The position numbers and the translations under genes were made by a program. Below, in pieces: positions 24,536 to 34,882 of a stretch of 64,000 nt of DNA. Under the pieces are notes generated by a model, which saw nothing but the letters and a program-made list of their open reading frames with translations, had not been told where the DNA came from and did no database searches. The stretch comes from Glossina fuscipes. Taxonomy: Eukaryota; Arthropoda; Insecta; Diptera; Glossinidae. Numbering within the stretch: the stretch's first letter is position 1; the number at the start of each line of letters is the position of its first letter. The stretch covers positions 640,260-704,259 of the forward strand of contig NW_023998651.1 of assembly GCF_014805625.2 (NCBI RefSeq), in the 5' to 3' direction.

Positions 24536-25859
24536 AAGCTTCTGACCGTCCTTGGTGGGGATGGGCAGCAGGTATCTTCAAATCAAATGAAAGAAAAATG
24601 AATGACGATAATGCAATTTTGAGGGTCCTATGATTAGCGTCGGTGTACGCTGAATCAATCAATACTATTAAATGGAAAACTGTTATTTTATGTAGAGGAG
24701 GGTCAGAACCATCGAATTCTACCGTTATGTACAGTGGTATTTCTCATTTCGTTACTATTTTTATCTGTAGAAATCACTGAACAAAATTTTTGCCAACACC
24801 TAATATCTGAAAATTAAACTTGAGTTTTTAGTCGAAAATAACTCGTAAGCCTTTGCAATTGGAGATAGTTTCCAGAATGTGACTGTCAATACGATAATAA
24901 GATAGGAACATATTATACCACGCGAAACACATTTTCTTACGTTTTTCTGAATTCGACACCATACCATTGATTTCACAGCATGAAAACGCGTTGAATTGTA
25001 ACAATTTTTGCTAACAGTGGAGACTTCTTTCAAAGTCTTGCTGTCTTAAGGATTTGATGGATTTATATTTTTTTTCGTGATTGTATTCAAGTGCTTGTTT
25101 TCTTTCTTTAATTGTAGCTTGAATCACCTTAATCTGTCATTCGAGTTCGTGGATGTTTATAAACGTTAATTAAACAAAATGTCTTCATTATTAATCTTTT
25201 ACTTTTTATTTCTTTGATTAACGTCAGGGGCAGTTTTAATGACACTTTTATTTTTTTTTCTCCCTAGGCACTTTTAGCGAATCTCCCCAAGTTACATCAT
25301 TTATAACTTATTTACTTGTATAACAAAAAAAAAACAAGATTTGCAATTCCCCGCATATGTTTTACGTTATCTTTATATATCATCACAGTAACATACTACT
25401 TTACACTCGATAACACACTAACACACACATCGCATCATTATCTTTATTTGCATTTGAGAATTTTTTTTTCTTGTTGTAGTTGTGTAAAAAAGCCTGAATA
25501 AAGTTCAATAAACTATTGCTTTACCACAAATTGCGATAGATTTATTCGTCATGGTTTTCTTTTTATTTAATTTATTTATATTTTTGTAAGCTCTTTTTTA
25601 GTGCCCAATCCATTCGTTTCCATTCTTTACGATTTTGTAGAGTCAAGTCATCACCAAAAATTAAATCTGGCACCAACGAGAATTATACATACTTTTTATA
25701 TGCTTTCCTCTTATTGGTTCAAAATCATTAATCTTCTTCAAACTTATCGTCTTATTATTCAACTCAAGTCACACATTTAACTAAATTTTTTAACAGTTTC
25801 TGAAATAGTTTCGAGCTTTTGTAAAATAGTTTATTTTTTTACGTACACTACATAGGCAG
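24536..25859. other. no recognisable gene; possibly the 3' LTR region of the next element
   Basis: No domain is visible. Since the Ty3/gypsy element that follows runs on the minus strand and its integrase ends near 25870, its 3' LTR would be expected here, about 25200-25860. I could not match this stretch to a second LTR near 31200-31480, so the LTR is not called. Confidence 0.35.
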
Positions 25860-25869
25860 GCACGGTTTC

Positions 25870-26700
25870 ATCCCCCGACTTCTTCTTTTTTTTCTCTTTT
25901 CTGTCATCATCGTTTTTCTTCTCCCGTAATGAAAAATTAACTTCAGAACTTCACTTTTTTTTCAATACAGTGCTTTCTTCTTTTGGCAACAAAGAAATGA
26001 AACAGGATTGAAAAAGATTGAACTTAGATTACAATTTACTAAATATGGGCCATCGAATTTTGGTGCCAGTTTGACGGCAAAGTTTTCTGGCGTGTTTGAG
26101 AGATGGGGGCTCTTATAGTGACTTCTTCCCACTTCTGGTCCCTATTGACGGTTTTTCAAAATGTAGTAGAACACTTCTTTTAGTTTCTTTGTCTTTTATT
26201 CGATTACATCTTCCTTAGCACCTGAGGCAAATACTGCTTCAACGAAATGTTCATTTTGAGGGTGGGGTTTTCTGCCGAAGTTTAGGAAGGTGGCGAAGTA
26301 ATCGGTTGTGTTGGAGGTGGCTATATTTAAAACTAGCATTATCTCGGCCGATAACACATCCTAACGTCATTGATCATAGGTTGTGGATTGTGTTATCATT
26401 GTTTTCAAATTGTTTTCTGTTGGATTCTCTTGTAAGGAGTAGGGCGCCGTGAATTATCGTCTTCTAGTAGAAGAATTCTAGTAGAAGACGTTTGAATTGG
26501 CGGCTCACAAACTCTATGGTATGTCCGCTTTTTGACATGAACAGGGGTCTATCCGCACTTTCCGACATCTTACACAACTGACACAATCTACACCCTTGAA
26601 TATATCTTGTTATCCCCCGGAACATTCCTTGTCAACAGTAGAGGAAAAATATGCGTGTCGCAATTTTTCACACATCCATCCGGACGGTAGTAGGCTCATA
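25870..26700 (-). pseudogene. integrase remnant of the minus-strand Ty3/gypsy element
   Basis: The N-terminal zinc-binding part can be recognised weakly near 26690-26550. The C-terminal part is clearer: at about 26330-25870, ATFLNFGRKPHPQNEHFVEA and later NFAVKLAPKFDGPYLV, which is the GPY/F-type module that ends Ty3/gypsy integrases. The catalytic core between them is largely unreadable. The tail GDETVPAYV-like (about 25880-25850) would be the end of pol. Confidence 0.65.
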
Positions 26701-26899
26701 ACGGTTTTTGCGCGGAACGCACACCTTATCACATAGCTTCGATGTTATCTTCCTCTTCCTGTTGTGGCGGGATGAAACGGTACAACATGTTGTTCGTTAT
26801 TGTGTAATGTTATGTGCTTCTGGAGTTTCCCTTGATTCTTTTGAATACTTTTTCATGCTGTGGGCAACGGTTTGTGATGGTTTTATGCGATGAGCTCTT

Positions 26900-27716
26900 T
26901 TAACCGTTTCTTCTAGTTACTGTGATAGGGTATCGACAATCACGCTTTCTCTTTCTGTATTCCACATTTGAAGAGACCTATTTTAGTTTTACACCCAGCA
27001 GCGTGCATCCCTTCCCGTGGATTTCCATTTGCGCTAAGCCATCTTAGAGCCCGGTGGTCTGCTATTATTTATTATCGAAGTGGCATCCTTCTAAGTAAGT
27101 ATGTATAAGTTAGCTTCTGTTCTACGTAGTCTTCAGCTTGCTTAATCTCTTTTTCGCTCTGGCACGCTTTGAATCTGGGTCATCAGAGTCCCAATCGCAG
27201 CTTGCTAGCATCGGTTGGTACAATAAAATACTCACTAAAATCTCTACATGCTATCATTGGCGCCTCCTTCTATCAACGTTTGAGGTTATCAAATGGTTTC
27301 TGCTCCTCTATTCCATAGCTCCAACGGTTTTTTCCTTGCAACAGATCATTTAACAAAGTTGTAACATCTATACAGTCTGGAATAAATCTCCGATGCCACA
27401 AGGCTATGGCCAAGCAAAGCCTCAATTTTCTGATATTGTTTAGTGGGTTCGCGTTTCTGATGGCTGCTGCTTTTTCGGGATCGGTGTTAATTCCTCTTTC
27501 CGTCAGTAGATATCTTAGATACTTTAATTATTTTCTGAATAAGCATTTATCTTGATTGATGCGTAACTTAGTCATTCCCAACCGTTCAAACATTTGTTTG
27601 AGCTGATGGGTGTGTTCTCTAACGGTCTTATTGATTACAATAATAGTATCGAGGTATGCAAAGGCAAATAAATCGAAGTTGACTCGCCACTAGTCCGGCA
27701 CTGTAAACATTTCTTA
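26900..27716 (-). pseudogene. C-terminal RT and RNase H region of the minus-strand Ty3/gypsy element
   Basis: From 27680 downward the minus strand reads FAFAYLDTIIVINKTVREHT, where the YVDD box has become YLDT (second aspartate lost). It continues HQLKQMFERLGMTKLRINQD, a stop in place of a Gly-like position, then RGINTDPEKAAAI and LLNDLLQGKNRWSYGIEEQK, and a degraded RNase H with IVPTDASKLRLGL. About 30-40 RT residues just before the YLDT box appear to be missing or scrambled next to the insertion. Confidence 0.7.
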
Positions 27717-27785
27717 CTGTGTAACGGCCGCGAACAAACCTTGGGTAGGGTGTCTGTCGGTCTGTGTCAACCGCAAGCGGCGCAA

Positions 27786-28121
27786 TAACGGCATGCCGTT
27801 AGACAAAATCATGCGATTTTGTGGTACCGCAAGCAAATCGCATGATCTTGCGGTATATGTGTTTATTTTTTTTATTTTCTGATCTCCTTACTTACAAGTA
27901 CAGGCAAAATCGTATGATTTTGCGGTACCTTTGCTTGCTTTTGCAAGTACAGGCAAAATCGTATGATTTTGCGGTACCTTTGCTTGCTTTTGCAAGTACA
28001 GGCAGAATCGTATGATTTTGCGGTACTCCTTTTTTTTCCTTTTGCTCTTGCAAGCATAGGCAAAATCGTATGATTTTGCGGGATCTATGCTTGCTCTTGT
28101 GAGAGTAACGGCAAGCCGTTA
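27786..28121. repeat. array of six inverted repeats bracketed by two 16-base palindromes
   Basis: Six hairpin-type repeats of consensus GCAAAATC-N4-GATTTTGC occur at 27804-27821, 27833-27851, 27904-27923, 27953-27972, 28002-28021 and 28060-28079. Three consecutive units (starts 27895, 27944, 27993) are tandem with a 49-base period. The array is bracketed by TAACGGCATGCCGTTA (27786-27801, perfect palindrome) and TAACGGCAAGCCGTTA (28106-28121, 7-base arms). A further half-site, TAACGGC, lies at 27722. Paired dyads of this kind suggest binding sites for a dimeric protein or cruciform/hairpin structures; no protein-coding role is likely. Confidence 0.85.
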
Positions 28122-28271
28122 TAGAGAGAGAGCAACAGGAGGAAGAAGAAGGAAAAGAAGTAAAAAGGAGAAGTCTGTCTGCGTTTCAAAAATTAAAGTC
28201 AGAGGATAGAGTTCTGAGTTGAAGTCAGTCGGAGTCAGGCTCTCGCTGAGTGCGGTTCTTGTTATTTACAG

Positions 28272-28598
28272 CAGTTCTGTTAACATTTCACATAGTACTT
28301 GCCTTTTATTGTTGTGTGTTTCAGTGGTAACAGCAAAAATGGTGTAGAAAGAAATATGCTTTTGTTAATNNNNNNNNNNAACAGCAAAAATGGTGTAGAA
28401 AGAAATATGCTTTTGTTAATTTAAAGAAAAAAAAAAAAGAAAAAAAAAGGGTGAAAAGGAGGAATGTAAAGGAAAATTCTAGAACAGCTTTTTGTCCCTA
28501 AAACGAGGAAGGAGAATAATCAAGAGGACAGTTCTGTTAACATTTCACATAATACTTACTTTTTATTGCTGTGTGTTTAAGTGGTAACAGCAAAAATG
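28272..28598 (+). repeat. 70-base diverged direct repeat
   Basis: 28272-28341 and 28529-28598 are ungapped copies with 5 differences. Both start CAGTTCTGTTAACATTTCAC and end AAGTGGTAACAGC-like then AAAAATG. The spacing is 257 bases including the N gap and the duplicated flank, so the true distance may be shorter. They could mark two LTR-end/leader junctions or a local tandem duplication. Confidence 0.75.
28370..28379. other. assembly gap (10 N) with identical flanks
   Basis: Ten N bases. The 41 bases before the gap (28329-28369) are repeated exactly right after it (28380-28420). A short gap with identical flanks usually means two contigs that overlap but were not merged. A poly(A)-rich stretch right after (28424-28450) would explain why assembly stopped here. 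Confidence 0.9.
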
Positions 28599-29159
28599 AA
28601 AAGGGTGATGTCAAAGAGTACGTGTTGTTGGTTTTCTTTACTTTGCCTTCATTAAGCAAATAATGCAATTGTAATTAAATAGACAAAAAAAAAAAAGAAA
28701 AAAAAACGTTGGAGAAGAACAAGTTGATGTGACGGAGATCCGCGTTGTGTTTTTTTGATTCCAATACAAAGAAGAGGAAACTTTCCATTGTGTGCTATTG
28801 CACCTACGTACATATGAAGATTTATCCAAGGAAAGAACTTTACTAACCAAAGTCAAATCCTAGACATAAGTTTGTGTTACATACCTCAAACCCATGCATG
28901 TGAATAATTATCAAAAAAAAAAAAAACTTTTTTCAAACATTGTATTTTCTTTACGCAAGCCTAGGAGTAATCGAAGGCAACAAATTGTAAACAACTGAAA
29001 GTAATTAAAAGAATAAAAAAAAAAGGGAGCAAAAATTAACAAGATGTTTTCTCTATTCGGCACTGTGGTAACAATTTAGTGAGTTTTTTTTTTTTTCTCT
29101 GGCCTGCTTCACCATACGTCCCAGAATTAAGGAGTGACGGAAATAGTGCAAAGGAAATA

Positions 29160-29449
29160 AATAAAATCAAAAGAAGGTGAACAGCGACAGCAACAGCGAC
29201 GTGTTAGTTATCAACAGCATTTACGGCCACAGCCGGCAATCACCGATAGGGTGTCGCATCCACCATTCTCAGCCTTTGGTTATCCTGTGAAGCATCCGCC
29301 TGCAGTTGTTAGAGATTCACCCGTAGAACGGCAGAAGCAACAGCAACGGCAACAATTTATTGGGGGCATTGTGATAGCTGCAGCCGACAGTGAAAGTGAT
29401 AATATTCATCAAGCGAACGATCACCATCACCACCACCACCATACTTGTA
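29160..29449 (+). CDS. unrecognised open stretch, exon-like, within the insertion
   Basis: An open frame including 29251-29487 extends upstream without an ATG to about 29170. It encodes a Q/R-rich and P-rich sequence: SHPPFSAFGYPVKHPPAVVR, then VERQKQQQRQQFIGG and an HHHHHHH run. At 29449 the sequence ACTGTAAGTTATG is a good match to a 5' splice donor. It could be the start of a retroelement gag or a captured host exon. No domain is recognisable, and composition (more GC, CAG/CAA repeats) differs from the neighbours. Low confidence that it is a real coding exon. Confidence 0.25.
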
Positions 29450-29719
29450 CTGTAAGTTATGTTACCTTTTCTTTTAAGATACCATGAGGGGTTAAGCGTG
29501 CGCTGCCACCGCTGTGGCTGAGGTGTAGGGGCGTGCATCTGGTGGCCATGTAGGGCCGACGCTAGACGGTGACCGACTGACTCACTGGTGACAGACGCAC
29601 AGCAGGAGACCGACCGGACCTTTTCGTTTCTTTTAGTTTGATTTTTTTTTTTTTCTCTATTGTTTTTTTTTCTCTTCCTTTGTCTAAAGAAAAAAATTTA
29701 AATCCTCCGCGGCGAGGAA

Positions 29720-30369
29720 AGAAAAAGAGTTTCATGACAACTGTTGTGGTCCATTGGGATCTGCAAATATCCCTTTTTTAAGTCGATCATGGTGATTCAT
29801 CTTGCTTCGTTTAGTTTACCCAAGACCTGCTTTATTCTGGTTAATGGATAGGCAGTCAGTATTGATCTACAGTTTAGTGTACGATCGTCGATAGAGAGCA
29901 TGCAATCTCCATTTCTTTCCGGCACTAGCATTGCTGTTGCGCTATAGGAACTACCGGAAGGTTCAATACAGCCGTTTTAGAGCAGTTGATCTACCTTTCT
30001 ATTGATGATATCCTCTATAGATGCATTTTTCAGTTTGTACCAAAGCTCTTTTGGCGTGTTATATTTCCTTCCGAATTGGTGACAACACGTGCCTGCCATT
30101 GAACTTTTGGGCCGTTGCTTCGTGCTCCCAAATTGTATTACCATTTTCCTAATCACCAATATTGCCTTTGCTTTAGTCAGGGAATGCACGCGTAAGATAA
30201 AATTATCGACTACGTCGACTAACACTATCAACGGTAATTGAGAAATCAATTCTCCTACAGAGATCGTACCGATGAGTTTATTATACCTACGCCATAGAGT
30301 GCCATCGGCCAGCCGGATTGTCGTGCTCACCGTCTTTCTAACGCTAATGGTATAAAATTTTGAAAACAC
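29720..30369 (-). pseudogene. protease and N-terminal RT of the minus-strand Ty3/gypsy element
   Basis: The open frame 30369-29977 (130 codons) reads TTIRLADGTLWRRYNKLIGT, ISQLPLIVLVDVVDNFIL and then RKVDQLL, the protease C-terminal part and the linker into RT. It continues in other frames as GCIEPSGSSYSATAMLVPER, AYPLTRIKQVLGKLNEAR, a stop, then ITMIDLKKGYLQIPMDHNS. The first catalytic aspartate of RT (MIDLKKGY) is present. The RT sequence stops near 29720, where unrelated DNA begins. Confidence 0.75.
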
Positions 30370-30588
30370 AACTTGATTATCGTCGTGGTTGCGCCGTTGT
30401 TGATCAAACCTTAAATCGATAGCTCACCAATATTTACGTTTGCTACTACGGATGAACTTTCGACACGCAGTGCAGGAGATTTGCCACACTCGGAGGTTTG
30501 CTCGCAGATGTCCATGAGAATGCCTCCAAACTGGCGTTTACCGTAAGCGATGGCGCGACAGCAGGCCTTTGTTAGGACGCTTCTGCAA

Positions 30589-31165
30589 CTACACTTCAGG
30601 CAACATAGTGTTCGTGAATTTGTGCATCGGGTCTATCGAACTACTCGGATACCCATAATCGGATCTAGGCTGCTTTGGGGGGATATCTTGATAATACTCT
30701 GCTAAAACAACCATATCGGGAAAAGTTAACGTAGTCAATTTGACCGGCAAATAATTGATTTTCGCGTCGACTGTTTCGGCATATGGAATCAATTTTCTGC
30801 TGCAACGTAGGTGGGAGAGTGTAGGAAGAACTTTATGAAATCCTGTTTAAATTCCTGTCAGCTGCTCCATTAATGCTTGCCCCGCGACTAATTTGGTCAT
30901 GATATATGGCATGTGGTACATTTTAAATCTCACAAAGTGTCTTAATCCATTCCACAAATACGAGTGGGTTGGTTTCTCCATCATATTTATCTGACCACTT
31001 CTGCACTCGGTTCATAGCACTTTTGCTAGACGTTGTCTCTTGGATTATTCGTCTGGGGCTGTTAGCTCGAGATCCAATGTTTTGAACACCACGCTGCGCG
31101 TGGGTTACATTTGGCTTGTGCTGTGTCGAGACGTGGGGTGATAAACTATCCTTTATGAGGAACAT
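30589..31165 (-). pseudogene. gag remnant of the minus-strand Ty3/gypsy element
   Basis: Two open stretches on the minus strand. At 31165-30923 the C-terminal half reads VQKWSDKYDGETNPLVFVEW, which matches the WxxxFDGxxxPLxFxE pattern near the start of the gag capsid region in several Ty3/gypsy lineages. At 30792-30589 there is MIPYAETVDAKINYLPVKLT, with no recognisable motif. No zinc knuckle could be read. Stops separate the pieces. Confidence 0.55.
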
Positions 31166-32099
31166 ATATGTGCCGAAACCTCACCTCTTTGTGGTGACAA
31201 CGGCTTCGGCCGGCGAAGAAGGGTTTAAGGCTTGGACTATTTATAACTCGGCGACGAGTTTTCTGAGAGATGGTGTAGGGTTTCACTGGAAGATGAGCCT
31301 ATTACTCAAGAAAGCTAATTACTACCAAGGAAATTCTAACCAAAAACCAGCTGGTAACTGGTTACGTAAAAATATGTAGAGGTAGTAGTTAGTCACTGCA
31401 TGGTCGTTCGCCCGCACCATGTCATTGCAATGCCCGAACCGTAAAAATTATTCGATGAAGGCTAGTCCTGGTTTTTGGCTAAGGGGGATTTATTTTATTT
31501 TTATTTATTTTAATTCTCAACTAAACAAATAACAGTCGAGTTCAATTGGCACTTAAAGCAAAACTTATATTAAATTAATAATAAAATTTAGTATAAGTTC
31601 AATAAAACAAATAAGAAGGAAAAAAAAGAAAAAAAGAAAAAGCATGTACACAACCAGCATAGAGCCACACTTACAACCTGTACAGGACCAAATTGCAAAT
31701 GAACCCCTAAGCCCTAAGCAAACATGGATAACCCTGACAACCGAAAACACTTAACAACAATTAATTTTCTAATCGTAACGACTTTTAAGGATAAAAGCTA
31801 GTTTAAGTAAATCGTTTAGGTAAATCGCGCGTAGTAAGCAATATTGCTTTAATGGACTTTAAAGAGTCCGATACGAGAATAAGTGATAGACGTCATTTAG
31901 GTTCTTGCAAACAACTCTGAGCGGATTAAACAGCTCATAATTATATTTACATTGACTAAGCTTAACCAAGATAAAATGCCTAGAGAAGCGGTTAGGGACA
32001 TTAAAGCTTATTTCACGAAGTAATAAAGGCGAGTATATAGCACCATTTATTACTTTGATTACAAAGAGACGGTAACGACAGCAGAAACAATCTATTTTC

Positions 32100-33925
32100 A
32101 TAGGAAGGAAGAGAAGCAATCGGATCCCAACCCAAAATTTCTAAGGGCAAATTGCAAGAATTGCTTTTGAACAGATTCAATCGAATCTATATGAAGGAGA
32201 CCACACAACAGAGGCATACTCGAGTATGGGTCTAACCAAACACATGTACAGCCTTTTCGTAATGTAGGGATCATCAAGCTCTTTGGACCACCTTTTTATA
32301 AAACCAAGCGCGGACCTAGCTTTGCTTATCGAGAGCTCAATATGCAAGTTGAAACGTAATCTACGGTCAAATAGAACGCCTACATCTATGATCGAATCGA
32401 CGTCCTCCAACTTATGCGAATCTATGAAATACTGAGGAATGAATGACTTCCTTCTTGAGAAAGAAAGCTTCTTACATTTACTCAGATTTAGTTTCAGCAG
32501 ATTCACAGAGCACCATGCAACAAAATTAATCAAGTCACCTTGAAGCTGATGCGATTGCGATTCAACAGAGATGCAACAATATGCAAGTTGAAACGTAATC
32601 TATGGTCAAATAGAACGCCTAAATCTGTGATCGAATCGACGTCCTCCAACTTATGCGAATCAATGAAATACTGAGTAATGAATTACTTTCTTCTTGAGAC
32701 AGAAAGCTTTTTACATTTACTCAGATTTAGTTTCAGAAGATTCACAGAGCACCATGCAAGAAAATTATCCAAGTAACCTTGAAGCTGATGCGATTGCGAT
32801 TCAACAGAGACGTGGCAAAACAGTTTTACATTATCCAGATAGATTAAGATCCGGGTGGAATCAACCACCGATGGAAGATCGCTAACGTATAAACTAAATA
32901 AAATGGGACCTAAGTGACTTCCTTGAGGTACGCCAGACGTAACGGGGAATTCATCCGAGGTGATAAAGTTGAACAAAATAATGAAGGATCTGTTGTGCAG
33001 ATAAGAGCTTATCCATTTCACTAAATAGAAAGGGAAGGCAGAGGTTTGGAGCTTAAGGATAAGTAAGTTACGGTTAACAATATCAACCGCTCTCCTAAAA
33101 TCAGTGTATATGACATCTGTGCGAGAGCCACTAGAAAAAGCCTTGAAAGTATGTCAAGCAAACTCTAACGAATTGGTGGCCGCAGAACGCCCTTTCCGAA
33201 AATCATGCTGATGTGGAGAAATATACGAATTAATGGCAAAGGCCAAATACTGAGTCACAACTTGGGCAAGACACTCAACTTGGCTATGCCTCTGTAGTTC
33301 CCAACAAATTGTCTACTTCCACTTTTGCGGATAGGAATAAGGAAACTACTTTTGCAACACGAAGGGAAAACGCCTTAATTCAAAGACAGGTTAAAAATGT
33401 TTGAGATCACACCACATAAATCGACAGCGCAAGATGGAATTCCATCAGGTCCGGGCGCACAACAATATTTTAGACAACTCAACCCTTTAAAAACGTCATC
33501 TTCCGATATTACCAAGTTAGGAATCGAGACAAAGTTAGTTATAGAATATGTGTAGTTTGCTGATAAATCGATATTAGCAATCGAAAAGTTTCGTCAGAAA
33601 TACTTAGCAAACAGATTTGAGATTTCGAAATCATCCGAGGAATCAGAGCCATTAAAAGAAAAATGAGAGGGATATGTGGAAATTTTTCTTTTAGAGTTAA
33701 CAAATTTAAAAACGAATTTAGGATTGGCAAACAGAGACGATTTAATGAACTGAAGGTATCTGCAGTAATAATGATGGTTGAGGGAGTTAAATCTATGCCT
33801 CGCCACCGAGTAAGCGAAATAGTCGAGCGCAGAGCCACTTTCCGAATATGTTTTGAATAGCGACTTTTTTCTATTCTTGTGATATTTAATTGTCTTATTA
33901 AACCAGGGGGGACACCTGCTTCGAG
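32100..33925 (-). pseudogene. CR1-like reverse transcriptase (copy A)
   Basis: This is the RT part of ORF2 in several frames. The linker RHRFNSLNHHYYCRYLQF is near 33800. The core SGVPQGSHLGPILFSLYVSD is at about 32950-32880, followed by RILIYLDNVKLF, where the FADD/YADD catalytic pair reads YLDN with the second aspartate replaced. The thumb SVNLLKLNLSKCKKL follows, and the C-terminal part SALGFIKRWSKELDDPYITK, then LYMCLVRPILEYASVVWSPS at about 32270-32180. An internal 239-base tandem duplication (32339-32816) repeats the thumb region. Confidence 0.8.
32339..32816 (-). repeat. 239-base tandem duplication in the copy A RT
   Basis: Units start at 32339 and 32578 with AATATGCAAGTTGAAACGTA and run in parallel for about 239 bases to AGCTGATGCGATTGCGATTC and CAACAGAGA; they differ at roughly one position in fifteen. 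The divergence shows the duplication is not recent, or that the two units derive from different templates. It disrupts the RT after the catalytic box. Confidence 0.85.
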
Positions 33926-33926
33926 G

Positions 33927-34823
33927 TCAGCACTGCTTAATCGGAGCAGACGCAACAATAGCTAGATTTAATGTATTGTAGAACGATGACAATAAACTTT
34001 CAATACTTCCGATTGAGAAATCAAGCCTCATATGTGAAAGACGATGTTTTAGCAATTCAATATTGATTTTATGAAAATCATAACATTTATTTAAAAAAGG
34101 TTGATTTGGCACATTAAGACAGTTCAACGAACCATCATTCATATGATGAAAGGAAATGCATATTGATGGATGATAAGGATCCTCAGGTAAACTAGAAGGT
34201 GGACAACGATTTACGTTAATCTCGGGAAAATTGGCAAAGCAGAGATCAAGCAGTCTACCATTACAATTAGGAGTACGATTATATTGACCCAAATTATGAT
34301 CAAACAATTCACTGAAGAACACAACAGCCCTATCAGACGTTGAAGTAGGAATCAAACAGCCAAAATTATCACTGTTACACCAAGTGACTTGAGGCAAGTT
34401 GAAGGCACCCAATGCGACCACCAAATCGGTGGGCCTAGACAACTTGGCCACTTCAAATATGAGGGCAGCGTGTTTCTTGTAAATGGAGATACCATAATTT
34501 GGGAGAATATAAGAGCAGGTTATAAATAGATGTTTATTAGGTATTTTCGCACGAATGGCGATAAATTCAACGTCAGGAGAAGTGGTAAATTCAATTATAT
34601 TGGACGGGACTGACGCAGATATGGCAATTAATACACCATCACCAATGCGATTCACTCGATCATTTCTAAAGACTTGGAAAGAATTATGAAAAAGTTCTCG
34701 AGGGATAAATTCCTTAATCAAGGATCCTACTGGCCGCAGTGCTTTGTTTAACAACATATCACTGTTTTCAGTCCGAACTAGTATTTTAAAAGAGGAGATT
34801 GCCCTAGATTGAGAAGGAGCCAT
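33927..34823 (-). pseudogene. fused ORF1 tail and endonuclease (copy A)
   Basis: This open frame of 298 codons joins the end of ORF1 (MAPSQSRAISSFKILVRTEN, KEFIPRE) directly to the endonuclease (LFHNSFQVFRNDRVNRIGDG). In copy B the same two segments lie 200 bases further apart and in different frames. Endonuclease signatures present: IGDGVLIAI, IRAKIPNKHLFITCSYILPN, VVALGAFNLPQVTWCNS (the catalytic GDFN reads GAFN, so D is lost), and LDLCFAN plus a PSICISFHH segment corresponding to the SDH end motif. The N-terminal catalytic residues of the endonuclease were removed by the deletion, so it is dead. Confidence 0.8.
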
Positions 34824-34882
34824 TTTGAAAATGCTAAGACGCTTTAAATTGACAGATGAGGATTTCGCCGCTGAATAGCTTT

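Larger units (their letters stand above)
27717..29720 (+). mobile_element. ~2 kb insertion of unknown type inside the Ty3/gypsy RT
   Basis: RT coding on the minus strand breaks off near 29720 and resumes near 27716, so the DNA between is foreign. It begins close to TGTGTAACGGCC, contains an array of short inverted repeats (27786-28121), a GA-rich tract, a 70-base direct repeat (28272-28341 and 28529-28598, 65 of 70 identical), an N gap, several poly(A)/poly(T) runs, and an open CAG/CAA-rich stretch near 29160-29448. A 5' part of an LTR retrotransposon would fit (structured promoter, a TGGTAACAGCA string that could be a primer site, then coding), but I cannot name a family, and target duplications were not found. 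Confidence 0.45.
25860..31165 (-). mobile_element. Ty3/gypsy element, minus strand, split by a ~2 kb insertion
   Basis: Read from high to low coordinates the order is gag (31165-30590), protease and RT start (30369-29720), then a foreign insertion (about 27717-29720), then RT end, RNase H region and integrase (27716-25870). The order and spacing fit one element once the insert is removed. All parts carry stops and shifts. It lacks an env-like region and is distinct from the errantivirus-like element at 12579. LTRs were not identified. Confidence 0.7.

Noticed and set aside
27895..28079. CRISPR array
   Set aside because: The period of 49 is regular for only three units and the intervening sequence is repeated, not unique; the genome is eukaryotic.
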